Shown in pieces: positions 42,396 to 50,590 of a DNA stretch of 64,000 bases; within the stretch, counting starts at the first letter, position 1, and each line of letters opens with the position of its first letter. This DNA comes from Nannocystis punicea (lineage in GTDB: Bacteria > Myxococcota_A > Polyangia > Nannocystales > Nannocystaceae): assembly GCF_026965555.1 (NCBI RefSeq), contig NZ_CP114040.1, forward strand, positions 9,708,001 to 9,772,000, written 5' to 3'. The position numbers were made by a program, and so were the translations under genes. Under the pieces are notes generated by a model. It saw only the letters and a list, made by a program, of their open reading frames with translations, searched no databases and was not told the DNA's origin.

Positions 42396-43517
42396 TCACT
42401 GCCATGGATCTGCGAGCTGCGGATCGGTCAAGAAGGTGTCGTCGGTGAGGCTGTCGAGGAAGGCGAGCACGTCGGCGCGCTCGTCCTCCGTCAGCTCGAA
42501 GCCGCGGATGAAGCTGCTCTTGAACGGATTGGCGCTGCCGACCCCGGCGTTCGGGCCGTCGACTATCGTGCGCCCGCCGGCGGCGTAGTGGTCGAGGACC
42601 TCGGACAGCGTCGCAATGCTGCCGTCGTGCATGTACGGCGCCGTCACGGCGACGTTGCGCAGCGTCGGCACGCGGAAGCGGCCCATGTCGGCCGCCACGC
42701 CCGTGAACTCGTGCAGGCCGGTGTTGCCGGCGGGGTAGCCGCCCTTGCCGTCGATGTTGTAGAGGCCCGTGTTGTGGAAGATGCCGTTGCGCGGCGGCCT
42801 GCCCTCGTAGGCGATGCTGTCCTGGAAGTTGAAGCCGGCGTGGCAATGGAAGCACTCGAGCTTCTCCGAAGCGAACAGTCTCGCGCCGCTCTTCGCCGAC
42901 TCCGAGATGGCGTCCTGGTCGCCGCCGAGGTACCGATCGTACGGCGAGTTACCCGACAGCAAGCTTCGTTCGAAGCAGGCCAGCGCGCGGGTCACGTTGG
43001 TCAACGTGAAGGGGTCGTCGTCGGCGGGGAACGCCTCGGCGAACAGCGCCTCGTAGCGCGGCTCTTCACGTAGCCGCTCGATGAGCACGTCCTCCATCCC
43101 GCGGAGCCCGAGCTCGACCGGATCGAACCCGAACAGCGGCGTCATCATCTGCTTCTCGAGGTCGAGGAGCAGCGGGTTGGCCCAGGTGTAGGTCGTCGAG
43201 TAGGCGATGTTGGCCAGGCTCATCGAGTTACGGGGCGTACGCTGCCCGGTCGAGCCGGTCGAGAGCGCCTCGCCGTCGGTGAAGGCGAGCTCCTGGCGGT
43301 GACAGCTCGCGCACGACTGCGTCTCGTTGCCGGACAAGCGCGTGTCGTAGAACAGATGGCGCCCGAGCTCCACCTTCTCCGCGGTCATCGGGTTGTCCTC
43401 GGGGACGAGCGGCACCGGGAGACCGACGCCGAGCGCCCACGCGTAGCCGCGATCGGGCTCGCCGTCGTCACAGGCGACGAGCGCGAGGCAGGCTGTCAGC
43501 GCGAGCGGGACACGCAT
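42396..43517 (-). CDS. mbnH: MbnH-type di-heme peroxidase-like enzyme
   Basis: This 373-residue lipoprotein (LTACLALVAC) of the MauG/cytochrome c peroxidase superfamily has two heme motifs, CASCH and CFHCH. Further family segments are LGRHLFYDTRLSGNETQSCASCHRQ, FTDG, MRVPTLRN-like FRVPTLRNVAVTAPYMHDGSIATL, and GFELTEDERADVLAFLDSLTDD. Known MbnH oxidises a Trp of its partner MbnP to kynurenine, enabling copper binding. Its ATG overlaps the stop of the upstream mbnP, so they form one operon. No methanobactin biosynthesis gene is in the window. Confidence 0.8.
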   Translation of the reverse strand: MRVPLALTACLALVACDDGEPDRGYAWALGVGLPVPLVPEDNPMTAEKVELGRHLFYDTRLSGNETQSCASCHRQELAFTDGEALSTGSTGQRTPRNSMSLANIAYSTTYTWANPLLLDLEKQMMTPLFGFDPVELGLRGMEDVLIERLREEPRYEALFAEAFPADDDPFTLTNVTRALACFERSLLSGNSPYDRYLGGDQDAISESAKSGARLFASEKLECFHCHAGFNFQDSIAYEGRPPRNGIFHNTGLYNIDGKGGYPAGNTGLHEFTGVAADMGRFRVPTLRNVAVTAPYMHDGSIATLSEVLDHYAAGGRTIVDGPNAGVGSANPFKSSFIRGFELTEDERADVLAFLDSLTDDTFLTDPQLADPWQ

Positions 43518-44410
43518 CACTGCACGCGGAAGATCGCCTGGTTGGCGGAGCTGTCGCCGTTCGTCCAGTCGAGGCCAAGCGGGCTGAACATCGACGAACA
43601 CAGCGCCTCGGGCCCGAAGGAGTGACAGGCGCAGGTCGTCTTGCCGTCCATCTCCTCGCACTCGGCCGACGGGGTCGCCAGCGTCAGGCCGCTGAAGACC
43701 GCGCCCCAGTCGACGGAGACCTTGCCGGTCTCGGCGACGAAGCCGTCGAGCTCGATCTCCGGCCGATTCGAGTTGGCGCAGGACACGATCTCGCCGGCCA
43801 TCGCGTCGCCCTCGCAGCCGATGCTGCCGACGTGCAGGCCGACCGTGGACGGCGCATCCGCCTCGACCACGCCCCAGGCCGTGAAGAAGATGTGGCCGTA
43901 GTTCCAGCTCCACGACATGGTGGTGTCGTTGAGCGGCGCGGGGGCCTGCGTGAGGTCGGTGTGGTTCACCTCCTCCGGCACGCCGATCTTGAAGCGGAGC
44001 GCCACGAAGTCGTGCGCGCCGCCGCCGTGCCGCGGCTGGGCCGCGACGACGCCTTTTAGCGTGGTGTGCAGCTCCGGCGTGCCGTTGGCGCAGGAGCCCG
44101 AGCCGTCCTCGAAGTCGATGAGCGCGACGCCGCCGCCCTGGAAGACGCCGTCGTCCTCGATCGTCACAGGGTGCTCCTCGCCCTCGATGGTGACGAGCCG
44201 GACGTCGTGGACGTAAAAACGGAAGTCCTGCGGTGTCGCGGTCGCGCCGTCCTTGCCGAGCCCGCTGTAGCTCCGGCCGCAGGCGAACGGCTCGCCCTCG
44301 ACGCGCCCCTCGAACACGATTTCGACGGGCTCGTCGGTGAAGCCAGGCTCGTGCGAGTCGCAGGCGGGGATGAGCAGCGGGAGGAGGGCGACAAGGCGGG
44401 ACGGTTGCAT
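43517..44410 (-). CDS. mbnP: MbnP-family metal-binding lipoprotein
   Basis: This 297-residue protein has a lipoprotein signal (LVALLPLLIPAC) and the MbnP pattern: VEIVFEGRVEGEPFACG, DFRFYVHDVRLVTIEGE, ALIDFEDGSGSCANGT, LRFKIGVPEEVNHTDLTQAPAPLN, MSWSWNYGHIFFTAWG, and the end CACHSFGPEALCSS. Partner MbnH follows immediately. The family binds copper in the periplasm or outer membrane after Trp modification. The start at 44410 is the ATG before the signal peptide. Confidence 0.82.
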   Translation of the reverse strand: MQPSRLVALLPLLIPACDSHEPGFTDEPVEIVFEGRVEGEPFACGRSYSGLGKDGATATPQDFRFYVHDVRLVTIEGEEHPVTIEDDGVFQGGGVALIDFEDGSGSCANGTPELHTTLKGVVAAQPRHGGGAHDFVALRFKIGVPEEVNHTDLTQAPAPLNDTTMSWSWNYGHIFFTAWGVVEADAPSTVGLHVGSIGCEGDAMAGEIVSCANSNRPEIELDGFVAETGKVSVDWGAVFSGLTLATPSAECEEMDGKTTCACHSFGPEALCSSMFSPLGLDWTNGDSSANQAIFRVQ

Positions 44411-44538
44411 CGTACGGTGTCCTTGAGCGGTGGCACCCGACCATACGGAGGATCGAGAGCGCTGTCTCTGCGACGTGATGTCGCGGGTCTTCTGCAGCAT
44501 GAAGGCGAGCTCGGCTCACGCTGGATCGTGCTGCTCGT

Positions 44539-45069
44539 TCACTCGCACGGCGGCCCCTGCAGCGTGCCCTCGCACAGGGCTTCGTCACCGGCGGCAGCTT
44601 CGCACTGCATGAGGCGACAGGTGAGTACCTCGGCCGAGAACGCCTCGGCAGCGGCCGCGCACATCTCCTCGGCCTCGTGGTGATCCTCGCCCCAGGTGCC
44701 GTGATAGAGGTCGTGACAGTTGGTCAGCATGCAGGCGCAGTAATCCGCGACGGGGGAAGGTTCTTCGGTCGTCGAAGCCGGCTCGGTGGATCCGGACGTG
44801 TCCGTCGCGTGATCGGTCGTCTCGTGGTCGTGGGTCGTCTCCGTGCCGTGGTCCGTCTCGTGGTCATCCGTCGTCCCGTGATCGTGCGTCGTTCCCGTCG
44901 ACGTCGGTTCGCTCGTCGTCGCGGCGCCGGTAGTCGAGGTGTCACTCGAAGTCTCGGTGGTGGCGGTGCTGCCTCCGCTGGCTTCGGTCCCGCCGTTGCC
45001 GTCGTCGCTGCAGGCGCCCGCGAGCGCGGCGATCAAGATCAGGGTGTAGGCCGACTTGGTGGTGTTCAT
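44539..45069 (-). CDS. His/Asp/Thr-rich lipoprotein
   Basis: This 176-residue protein has a lipoprotein signal (YTLILIAALAGAC), a Ser/Thr/Gly linker, then a low-complexity HD-rich stretch (THDHGTTDDHETDHG...HDHETTDH) able to bind divalent metals, and a C-terminal Cys/His domain (YCACMLTNCHDLYHGTWGEDHHEAEEMCAAA). The start may be the ATG at 45072 or 45069. It lies upstream of mbnP-mbnH in the same direction with a 128-base gap, and a metal storage or capture role is likely. Confidence 0.65.
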   Translation of the reverse strand: MNTTKSAYTLILIAALAGACSDDGNGGTEASGGSTATTETSSDTSTTGAATTSEPTSTGTTHDHGTTDDHETDHGTETTHDHETTDHATDTSGSTEPASTTEEPSPVADYCACMLTNCHDLYHGTWGEDHHEAEEMCAAAAEAFSAEVLTCRLMQCEAAAGDEALCEGTLQGPPCE

Positions 45070-45227
45070 CACCCGCGACCTTATCCGCTCGGACGACCGT
45101 CGCTGGCGCCGCGACCGTCAGTCGCATGTTCGCGGGTAGGCCCGACGTGCGACAGGCTGTCGCAGCACCGCTCGCTCTCGCCATGGCATCAGGGACATGT
45201 CGTTGGGGACATGTCCTGCTTCGCAAA

Positions 45228-46061
45228 TCACGGCCGCATGCGGCGGCGGCGAGGCTTGACGTCGAAGCGGTAGCCGACCTGAAGCACCCCTCGCGCGAGA
45301 AACGGCGCGCCTGCGAGCGGCACCTGGACGTCGAGGCCGAGTTCGAGACCCCGCACGGAGAGGGACACCCCCTGCGTCAGAATGACGCGCGTGATGCCTG
45401 GCGCGTCGGCGGTGCCGAGGGGCATGGCCGCGTAGGCGCCCATCTTGAGCCACACCAGCCGATGCATCTGCACGAGGGCCGTCAATGCGCCTTCGGCCTC
45501 CGACATGTTCATGGGGTTGACGATCGGGTGCGGGTTGTTGCCGCCGCCGTGGTGGTGCCCGCCGCCCCCGGCGCCGGCGAGCGCGCGCGCGAAGCCGACG
45601 TTGCCGAGCAGCACGACGCGCCCGAAGTCGTTGGCCCACCAGAACTCGGGCATCGGCATCACGTGGCCCATGCCCAGCTCTCGGCTGGCGTCGCCGGTCG
45701 GGAACGTGGTCGCCATGCCGAAGCCGGCGGTGAAGTGCTCCCGGCTCCACCGCTGGATCGGGACGCGGAACGCGAGCAGCAGATCGCCGAGGCCGTAGGT
45801 CGCCAGGCCGTTGCGGGTGAGGCGGTACACCGGCTGCATCGCCATCAGCGAGAAGCGGCGGTGGTTGTACGAGAGGACCGGCGCCAGGCCCTGGTAGTCG
45901 CCCTCGTAGCTGAAATTGCGGTATCCGGCGGCGTCGAAGCGTACACCGACGAACACGCCTGGCGTACGCCATGATGACGTGCTCATCGAGTGGCACTGCT
46001 GGGCGGACGCGGGACGGATCCACGCCAGCACGCACGCCGCGACGATCAGGGCGCGCCGCAC
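45228..46061 (-). CDS. Outer-membrane transporter-like beta-barrel protein
   Basis: This 277-residue protein has a signal peptide (ALIVAACVLAWIRPASAQ) from a GTG start at 46061 that overlaps the upstream cytochrome gene's end by 16 bases. Alternating strands (LAPVLSYNHRRFSLMAMQPVYRL, HFTAGFGMATTFPTGDAS, LELGLDVQVPLAGAPFLARGVLQVGYRFDVKP) suggest a small outer-membrane barrel. A His-rich loop (GGGGHHHGGGNNPHP) points to metal handling. It is often seen with MbnP-type genes, but the transported metal is unknown. Confidence 0.6.
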   Translation of the reverse strand: MRRALIVAACVLAWIRPASAQQCHSMSTSSWRTPGVFVGVRFDAAGYRNFSYEGDYQGLAPVLSYNHRRFSLMAMQPVYRLTRNGLATYGLGDLLLAFRVPIQRWSREHFTAGFGMATTFPTGDASRELGMGHVMPMPEFWWANDFGRVVLLGNVGFARALAGAGGGGHHHGGGNNPHPIVNPMNMSEAEGALTALVQMHRLVWLKMGAYAAMPLGTADAPGITRVILTQGVSLSVRGLELGLDVQVPLAGAPFLARGVLQVGYRFDVKPRRRRMRP

Positions 46062-46429
46062 GCGACCCACTCGCCGAGCTTGCGGCGTTCTGCTTCGGTC
46101 GGCTGCGGCCCGCCTGGGGGCATTGAGGTGTTGATCGCGTCTGGGCCGGCAGCGGCGGACTCGTCGATGTGCTCGAGCTCGAGGCGCACGAGCGGCGCGG
46201 ACTCGAAGTTGTGGTCGTTGGGCGCGCCCATGCGCGCCGAACCCTTGACGGCCACGGCATGACAGCGCGTGCAGTAGTTCGCCATGAAGTCCTTGCCGAA
46301 GTTGTCCCAGGTCAGCGTCGAGTCCTCGGGGCACATGGCTCCCGTAGGAGTGCCTTCATCTTCCTCTTGACACCCCGCTGCGGCGAGTGCGACGAGCGTG
46401 ACGAGTCTCCGGAGCCACGAGTGCATCAT
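46046..46429 (-). CDS. Small c-type cytochrome lipoprotein
   Basis: The product is about 127 residues, with a lipoprotein signal (LVTLVALAAAGC), one heme motif (YCTRCHAV) and a distal Met region (NTSMPPGGPQPTEAERRKLGEWVACG). It probably donates or accepts electrons for the MbnH-like enzyme encoded downstream. ATGs at 46429 and 46426 follow AGG closely; an upstream ATG at 46468 is less likely because it gives no better signal. Confidence 0.75.
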   Translation of the reverse strand: MMHSWLRRLVTLVALAAAGCQEEDEGTPTGAMCPEDSTLTWDNFGKDFMANYCTRCHAVAVKGSARMGAPNDHNFESAPLVRLELEHIDESAAAGPDAINTSMPPGGPQPTEAERRKLGEWVACGAP

Positions 46430-46480
46430 CCTGAGCGTGCCCGATGTGCAACCCGCCCGCCGGCGCACGGTGCTGGTGCG

Positions 46481-47122
46481 TCAGGACGTCGCACACCTAC
46501 CGTACCGGCGGCAATCGTAGGCGTCGGCGGCGGCGGCGCCTGAAGCTCGCTTCGCTCGAACTCGGGCCACCGCTCGCAGCATGCTCGCTTCTGCGGCGGT
46601 CACGGCCTCGTGCCGCGGCGGCTCCGAGACGGGCCTGGCCTCGCGCTTGGGTGAGGACGCTCGGCCCCCGGCAGCGGCGCCTCGCCGATCGGGTGGCGCT
46701 CGCAGCTCGCCGCGCAAGACGGCGTCGGCCGAGGATGACGGCCGCAGCGTGAAGCGTGCCCGCTCGGGTGCGTGGGTCGAGATGCGGGCGAGGTCGTGTG
46801 GGGAGCGCCGAGTGGCTGGAGCTCCAGTCACTGGTCGTGGCCTCGTCCTCGATCCGTCGACGGCCACGCACTCGGTGCTGGCGCGTGTGCTTGCGGTTGT
46901 GGCCGCCGGCGCGCAGGCCGAGCGCCCGGCCTCGTCGAACAGCCCGAGCAGCAGCCCCGTGTTGTGCTCGCCGTGGCGCTCGTCGAGCTCGACCTCGATC
47001 TGCAGCGGCCCGCCGTCCCACGTGATCGGCAGCGACGAACCCCGCGGCCGCGGCGACGCCCGCAACGCGGGGACAAGCAGACGGACCCACGGGGGGCGAC
47101 AAAGCCCCGCGCACCCCGGCAA
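46481..47122 (-). pseudogene. Possible remnant, weakly coding
   Basis: The minus-strand frame includes SLPITWDGGPLQIEVELDERHGEHNTGLLLGLFDEAGR, which looks like a real beta-sandwich segment. The following sequence becomes Arg/Ala/Pro-rich without pattern. It is probably a decayed gene. The stretch from here to the WD40 promoter at 47486 has nothing else recognisable. Confidence 0.25.
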
Positions 47123-47485
47123 AGTGCTGCTCGCGGTCGAAGGCCGGTGAGTGATGCGGCCGTTGCTCAGGAGGCTTTACGCGCGCTGCACCGGCGAGCG
47201 TGCGTGCGTCCCGTTCCCTTGCGACGGCGCTCGGCCCCGCGTCGCCGCCAATCTCGTCTGCAGGCGGGCAGGCGAGCAGATCCGCACAACCAGACTACGT
47301 GATTCCGGCTCATGTTGATCCTCGCTCGGCGTCCGGTTGTTGCTCCCACCACCTGCCGCGACCGAACCGGCGCCCCGTCGCACGCTGCCGACGAGCCGCG
47401 CCCTTGCCCTGCGTGTCGCATGAGATCACTGTTGGACGAACAGCAGGTGGGAATGGGCGGTGTGCGTGCAGAGTCATCATCTCGA

Positions 47486-47523
47486 AGTTGCAATAAAATT
47501 TCAATTGCAAATAGATTGTATAA
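47486..47523 (+). promoter_or_regulatory. Candidate zinc-responsive (Zur-type) operator, two overlapping imperfect boxes
   Basis: In an AT-rich island upstream of the WD40 gene, AGTTGCA-N7-TTCAATT (47486-47506) and AATTGCA-N7-TGTATAA (47503-47523) partly match the TNTTGCA-N7-TGCAANA pattern seen at the other metal-gene promoters. TTGCAAT and ATTGCAA (47488-47510) also form a palindrome. The WD40 start codon is 20 bases downstream of the second box. Confidence 0.5.
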
Positions 47524-47543
47524 GTATAAAATGCCCAGGCATT

Positions 47544-48689
47544 ATGGGTGCCTTCGAGCACGAGTCTGCGGCCGACGGCCCGTTCTTCCGCGCAAGAGCG
47601 GTGGCGTTGTCGCCGGAGCGGCGACTGCGGGCTCGCTGGAGCGCGCATCTGGACGACTATGTGGCGGCGCTCGACTTCTCGGTCGATGGCCGCGAACTGG
47701 CGGTCGCGTCGGCGTCCGGCCGGGTGCATGTCCTGGACGTTGCGGACGGGGAGGTGTGCCACGAGCTCGCCGCGCACCGCCACGGCGCGCTCGCGGTCGC
47801 GTTTCATCCGCGCGAGCCGCTCCTCGCCACGGCCGGGCAGGACGGCGTGGCGCGGCTCTGGTCGCTCGGCGCGGACGCAGAGTCGATCGATCTCGCCGGC
47901 GACGCCGCCTGGGTGGAGCACCTCGCGTGGAGCCCCGCCGGCGAGGCGCTCGTGACCACGTCGGGACGCTTCGTGCGGCTCTGGCGGCCGAATGGCGCCC
48001 AGATCGCGCGGGTCGGGCCCCACGCCAGCACGATCTCGGGCCTCGCATGGAGTCGCAGCCGCGACTGTTTCGCGGTCGCCTGCTACGGCGGCGTGTCGAT
48101 CTGGTCGGGTCGCACGGGCAAGCCCTTGCGCAGGCTCGAATGGAAAGCGTCGATGCTCTCGGTGGCGTGGAGTTCGGCCAGCAACTACCTCGCCTGCGGG
48201 TGTCAAGACGGCTCGGTGCATCTCTGGTGGTTGACGACGGGCGACGATCTCGAGATGGGCGGCTATCCTCTCAAGGTCGAGCCGCTGGCGTTCGACGCGC
48301 GGGGCGAATGGCTGGCCACCGGCGGCGGTGTAGACGTCGCGGTGTGGGACCTCCGCGGCGATGGACCCGCCGGGCGAACGCCGGTGCTCTTGCACGCCCA
48401 TCGAGTTCCTGTCCGCGCGCTGTCGTTCGCTCGCACGCTCCTCGCTTCCGGCGCCAGCGACGGCTTACTGTGTCTCTGGCGCCCGGAGCGGGACGACCGC
48501 CTCCTCGCCTTCGCGGTGCATGACGCCGGCCTCACCCGTATTGCCTGGCACCCGAATGGGACGTGCCTCGCTGCAGGTGACGCGGACGGCGGGGTCTCGC
48601 TCTGGGATGTTCCGCCACGTTTGGGGGCAGACGGCGCGGCGGCTGGTTCGCCGACGGGTCGTGCGTCCCGGACGGACCGGAATGCATGA
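47544..48689 (+). CDS. WD40-repeat protein of a zinc-regulated gene cluster
   Basis: This 381-residue beta-propeller has about seven WD40 repeats, for example VAALDFSVDGRELAVASASGRVHVLDV, ALAVAFHPREPLLATAGQDGVARLW, LSVAWSSASNYLACGCQDGSVHLWW and TRIAWHPNGTCLAAGDADGGVSLWDV. It has no signal peptide, so it is cytoplasmic. Such proteins are found next to COG0523 GTPases in several bacteria and probably act as a binding platform. The ATG at 47544 is chosen because it follows the AT-rich operator region. The His-rich gene follows after 101 bases. Confidence 0.82.
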   Translation: MGAFEHESAADGPFFRARAVALSPERRLRARWSAHLDDYVAALDFSVDGRELAVASASGRVHVLDVADGEVCHELAAHRHGALAVAFHPREPLLATAGQDGVARLWSLGADAESIDLAGDAAWVEHLAWSPAGEALVTTSGRFVRLWRPNGAQIARVGPHASTISGLAWSRSRDCFAVACYGGVSIWSGRTGKPLRRLEWKASMLSVAWSSASNYLACGCQDGSVHLWWLTTGDDLEMGGYPLKVEPLAFDARGEWLATGGGVDVAVWDLRGDGPAGRTPVLLHAHRVPVRALSFARTLLASGASDGLLCLWRPERDDRLLAFAVHDAGLTRIAWHPNGTCLAAGDADGGVSLWDVPPRLGADGAAAGSPTGRASRTDRNA

Positions 48690-48790
48690 ACCTCCGCCTC
48701 AGCTTGGTTGCTCGCGGCAAGTGACGGCGCATGCTCGATCGAGACGGCGAGGCCGCGGCTCGCGGCGGCAGAGAGGGAACAGGTACGTGC

Positions 48791-49138
48791 ATGGCTGAAC
48801 ACCACACTCACGGGGAGCACCCGCATCAACACGGCGCTGGTTGCGGGCATCCTGGCGTGCAACACGATGGGCACGTCGACTATCTCCACGACGGTCACCT
48901 GCACCATCCCCACGCGGACCACTACGACGAGCATCAGCTCGAGGTCTCCGACGCCAACCCCGACGGATGCACGCCGGAGCACCGCTGCGGCGGTCACGCC
49001 GACGGCCATACGCACGGCGCCGACTGCGGTCACCCGGCCGTGCCGCACGGAGATCACGTGGACTACCTGGTCGGTGATCATCTCCACCACCCGCATGGCG
49101 GCCACTGCGACCATCACGGGCGCGTGAAGCTGGCCTGA
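48791..49138 (+). CDS. His/Cys-rich zinc-binding protein
   Basis: This 115-residue protein is about one third His plus Asp and Gly. It is built of two related halves, each with a CGHP(G/A)V..HG/DHVDYL-(H/V)DHLHHPH motif (CGHPGVQHDGHVDYLHDG and CGHPAVPHGDHVDYLVGD). It has no signal peptide. It is probably a cytoplasmic zinc buffer or chaperone serving the neighbouring GTPases, as inferred from composition and context. Confidence 0.75.
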   Translation: MAEHHTHGEHPHQHGAGCGHPGVQHDGHVDYLHDGHLHHPHADHYDEHQLEVSDANPDGCTPEHRCGGHADGHTHGADCGHPAVPHGDHVDYLVGDHLHHPHGGHCDHHGRVKLA

Positions 49139-49161
49139 TAGGCGCGACCTCTACCTGCGAG

Positions 49162-49186
49162 GATGACTCCGTCGACCGGAGTCATC
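49162..49186. terminator. Bidirectional hairpin between convergent genes
   Basis: A perfect 10-bp stem (49162-49171 with 49177-49186) and a 5-base loop TCGAC lie between the end of the His-rich gene and the end of the ABC permease gene, overlapping the last codons of the latter. No T-run follows. Confidence 0.55.
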
Positions 49187-50576
49187 CAACGTCCGGTCCG
49201 CTCACCGGCGGCTCTCCACGCCGCAGGCGAAGGACTCCCCAGAGCAGCAGGCCCGCGGAAGCGACGACGAGCAGCCCGAGCGGCGGCACCAGGCGGACGG
49301 CCACCTGCGCGGGCTCCTCCTCGACGAACCTGAACCGCGGAAGCGCGTCGTATTCGACGGCTGCCAGCCGTCGCCCGGCGTACAGCCGCGGCGCCATCTC
49401 CGCGCGCAGCGAGTCGACGAACGCCAGCACCTGCGCGCCGAAGGCCGTGTGGCGGGCTGGGCCCGTTCCAGCGAGCTCGCTCAGGGCCTCGTGGACCAGG
49501 ACCGGCGGGGATACCCACGACGAGGCGCGCACGAGCTCCGTGCGCGCCTCGAGCTGCGCGGCGAAGGCCGCGAAGCGCGGGGCCGTCTCCTCCTCGATGG
49601 TGCGCTGGACCCGGTAGTAGCCGCGCGCCCACGCGAACGCGTCGTCGCCGGTGAGCTCCGGGTGGTCGTGGATCCACGCCGCAGCCCGATTCTCGGCGGC
49701 GCGGAGTTCGCCGACCAGCACCATCCGCGAGGGCAGCGGGAGCGCCTGCTCGACGACGGTGTTGATCGCGGCCGGCAACAGCAGCACCAGCGAAACCCAC
49801 GCGCCAGCGAGGGTCATTGCGTTGGCGGCCGAGCTGCGGCGGCGGGTGTTCACGGCGAAGGCCAGCGCGGACCAGAAGAGCGCGTAGACGGCTGCGACCG
49901 CGAGCCACGCGAGCAACGCGACGGTGACCCCCGTCCCGAGAGTCACGGCCGCAGCGACGCCGAACAGCCCGAGCAGCGCGAGGAGCACGACGAGCCGCGC
50001 CGCGAACTTGGCCAGCAAGAAGCCCGCCGGGGAGATCGGCTGCGAGAGGACGAGCCGCAAGGTGCCGCGCTCGCGCTCACCCGCCAGCAGATCGAAGGTC
50101 AGGCCGATGACGAGCAGCGGCAGCAGGTACACGACGACGAACGCCGCGTCGAAGGTGCCTGCCTGGAGCTGCTCCGGATCGGCGAGCGATTGGCGAGTGA
50201 GGACCGTGTCGCTGCGGCCCCACAGCGAGACCTCGGCGACGCTGGCGGCGAGGTCGCGCTGCCCGGTCGCGAGCGCGGCGAGGGGCCCTGGCGGCAGCGC
50301 TGCGGCCACCCTGTAATCGAGCGGGCTGCCGGCGAAGGGCCGCTCCTCGGCACGCACTCGGCCGGCCTCGACGTCCGCGACCTCCTCCCGCTTCTGCGCG
50401 ACCTCGGCGTCGATGTCGTGCTGCACGCGAGCGAGCTGCTCCGCGTCCGTGAGCGTCCACGCCCGACCCCGGGCGAGGGCGTATCCGAAGCAGAGGAGCA
50501 GCACGAGCGCGCCGAGGCGCAACGTCGGCTCGCGGAGCAAGAGGCGGAGCTGAGATCGAAGGAGCGAGGGCCGCAC
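49182..50576 (-). CDS. ABC-2-type permease with DUF3526 region (second permease)
   Basis: This 464-residue membrane protein has an N-terminal TM segment (LRLGALVLLLCFGYALA), a large extracytoplasmic domain, then a cluster of TM helices (FVVVYLLPLLVIGLTFDLLAGERERGTLRLVLSQP...) and a C-terminal TM (VPPLGLLVVASAGLLLWGVL). The segment GERERGTLRL is typical of ABC-2 permeases, and the HEALSELAGTG...PRFRFVEEEP region resembles DUF3526. It follows its partner permease by 14 bases. The complex may move a metal ligand or help an outer-membrane import step. Confidence 0.75.
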   Translation of the reverse strand: MRPSLLRSQLRLLLREPTLRLGALVLLLCFGYALARGRAWTLTDAEQLARVQHDIDAEVAQKREEVADVEAGRVRAEERPFAGSPLDYRVAAALPPGPLAALATGQRDLAASVAEVSLWGRSDTVLTRQSLADPEQLQAGTFDAAFVVVYLLPLLVIGLTFDLLAGERERGTLRLVLSQPISPAGFLLAKFAARLVVLLALLGLFGVAAAVTLGTGVTVALLAWLAVAAVYALFWSALAFAVNTRRRSSAANAMTLAGAWVSLVLLLPAAINTVVEQALPLPSRMVLVGELRAAENRAAAWIHDHPELTGDDAFAWARGYYRVQRTIEEETAPRFAAFAAQLEARTELVRASSWVSPPVLVHEALSELAGTGPARHTAFGAQVLAFVDSLRAEMAPRLYAGRRLAAVEYDALPRFRFVEEEPAQVAVRLVPPLGLLVVASAGLLLWGVLRLRRGEPPVSGPDVG

Positions 50577-50590
50577 GAGGCTCTCCGGGT

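Noticed and set aside
45191..45216. Two GGGACATGTC copies 14 bases apart as an operator
   Set aside because: They lie between the 3' end of one gene and the start of another without AT-rich promoter context; too little support.
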